From: Bacteroidales bacterium UBA5371
Lineage (GTDB): Bacteria; Bacteroidota; Bacteroidia; Bacteroidales; P3
Direction: 5' to 3'
Length of the DNA stretch: 64,000 nt
Assembly (NCBI GenBank): GCA_002407855.1
Contig: DHPF01000007.1
Location: 124,001 to 188,000, forward strand
The notes under the pieces were generated by a model that searched no databases, was not told the DNA's origin, and saw nothing but the letters and a program-made list of their open reading frames with translations. A program made the translations under genes and the position numbers. Each line of letters begins with the position of its first letter. The first letter of the stretch is position 1. Shown here in pieces: positions 63,824 to 64,000 of the stretch.

Positions 63824-63832
63824 AATACAGAT

Positions 63833-64000
63833 ATGGCATTAGATGATAAGAAAATAATATTCTCAATGGTAGGTGTTGGGAAGGTTTTCCCACCTAATAA
63901 ACAGGTTTTAAAAGATATTTATCTCTCATTTTTCTATGGGGCAAAGATTGGAATAATTGGACTAAATGGTTCTGGGAAATCTACTCTTTTGAAGATAATT
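63833..64000 (+). CDS. ettA: EttA, ABC-F translation factor (5' part only)
   Basis: First 56 codons of a gene cut by the window edge. The product MALDDKKIIFSMVGVGKVFP... with Walker A GLNGSGKSTLLK matches energy-dependent translational throttle protein, which gates the ribosome at the E site. The remainder is not in this window. Confidence 0.88.
   Translation, partial: MALDDKKIIFSMVGVGKVFPPNKQVLKDIYLSFFYGAKIGIIGLNGSGKSTLLKII

Overview
The window is a continuous stretch of chromosome from an AT-rich anaerobic member of the Bacteroidota, most likely the Bacteroidales. The evidence is the promoter grammar (an upstream TTG/TTTG and a -7 box TAnnTTTG), a type IX secretion C-terminal sorting domain, a TonB-dependent receptor with a carboxypeptidase-like regulatory domain, the single-cytochrome succinate dehydrogenase/fumarate reductase membrane subunit, SPFH, AsmA and Sel1 families, and two [FeFe]-hydrogenase-type proteins. 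I see no rRNA, phage, insertion sequence or CRISPR. Most genes are housekeeping or envelope genes. Layout: 0-8.5 kb, minus strand: sdhC-like subunit, ung, two carboxypeptidase-regulatory-domain envelope proteins, a TPR protein and yicC. 8.7-13.3 kb, plus strand: operon of a zinc metallopeptidase, a PASTA protein, a T9SS cargo and rluD, then tRNA-Val. 13.6-25 kb: AsmA-like protein, an RluB-type pseudouridine synthase with a disordered tail, pirin, a yjdJ/yjdI-like pair, tRNA-Met, uvrA, a coiled-coil lipoprotein and a lytic transglycosylase. 25-33 kb: TPR protein with xseA/xseB, then DUF3298-like lipoprotein, GH25 lysozyme and hydroxyacid dehydrogenase, then an SPFH operon that ends in a 56-codon ribbon-helix-helix gene. 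33-44 kb: phosphohexomutase, two Sel1 proteins, a SpoIIE-type phosphatase, a conserved Bacteroidales protein, an OmpA/TPR lipoprotein, DUF58, trxA and a solitary butyrate kinase. 44-52.4 kb: a probable H2- or redox-sensing locus. 52.4-64 kb: lepA, rsgA, dtd, outer-membrane proteins, tmRNA (tag GEENYAFAA), a U32 peptidase, pdxJ, recJ and the start of ettA. The 44-52 kb locus has two facing halves of one putative signalling module. One operon encodes a PAS-bearing group C-like [FeFe] hydrogenase, a SpoIIE phosphatase, two small NuoE-like [2Fe-2S] proteins and a monomeric group B-like [FeFe] hydrogenase. Downstream, behind its own promoter, lies a DfsB/ClbS-like gene followed by DRTGG, PHP and HATPase proteins. 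A three-copy 83-bp dimeric repeat separates the halves. A second SpoIIE phosphatase with the same C-terminal domain lies 10 kb away. The most unusual feature is not a gene. Eleven intergenic regions carry arrays of a degenerate 21-bp unit built on the imperfect palindrome TTAGAACTTGATTCTAA. Phase is kept at exactly 21 bp (two helical turns) even where the sequence has decayed, and inverted junctions in three arrays have an identical 24-bp offset. Arrays occur about every 3-8 kb, nearly always at a transcription-unit boundary and usually just after a gene. I do not recognise this family; it could be an operator or nucleoid-protein site array, or a minisatellite family.
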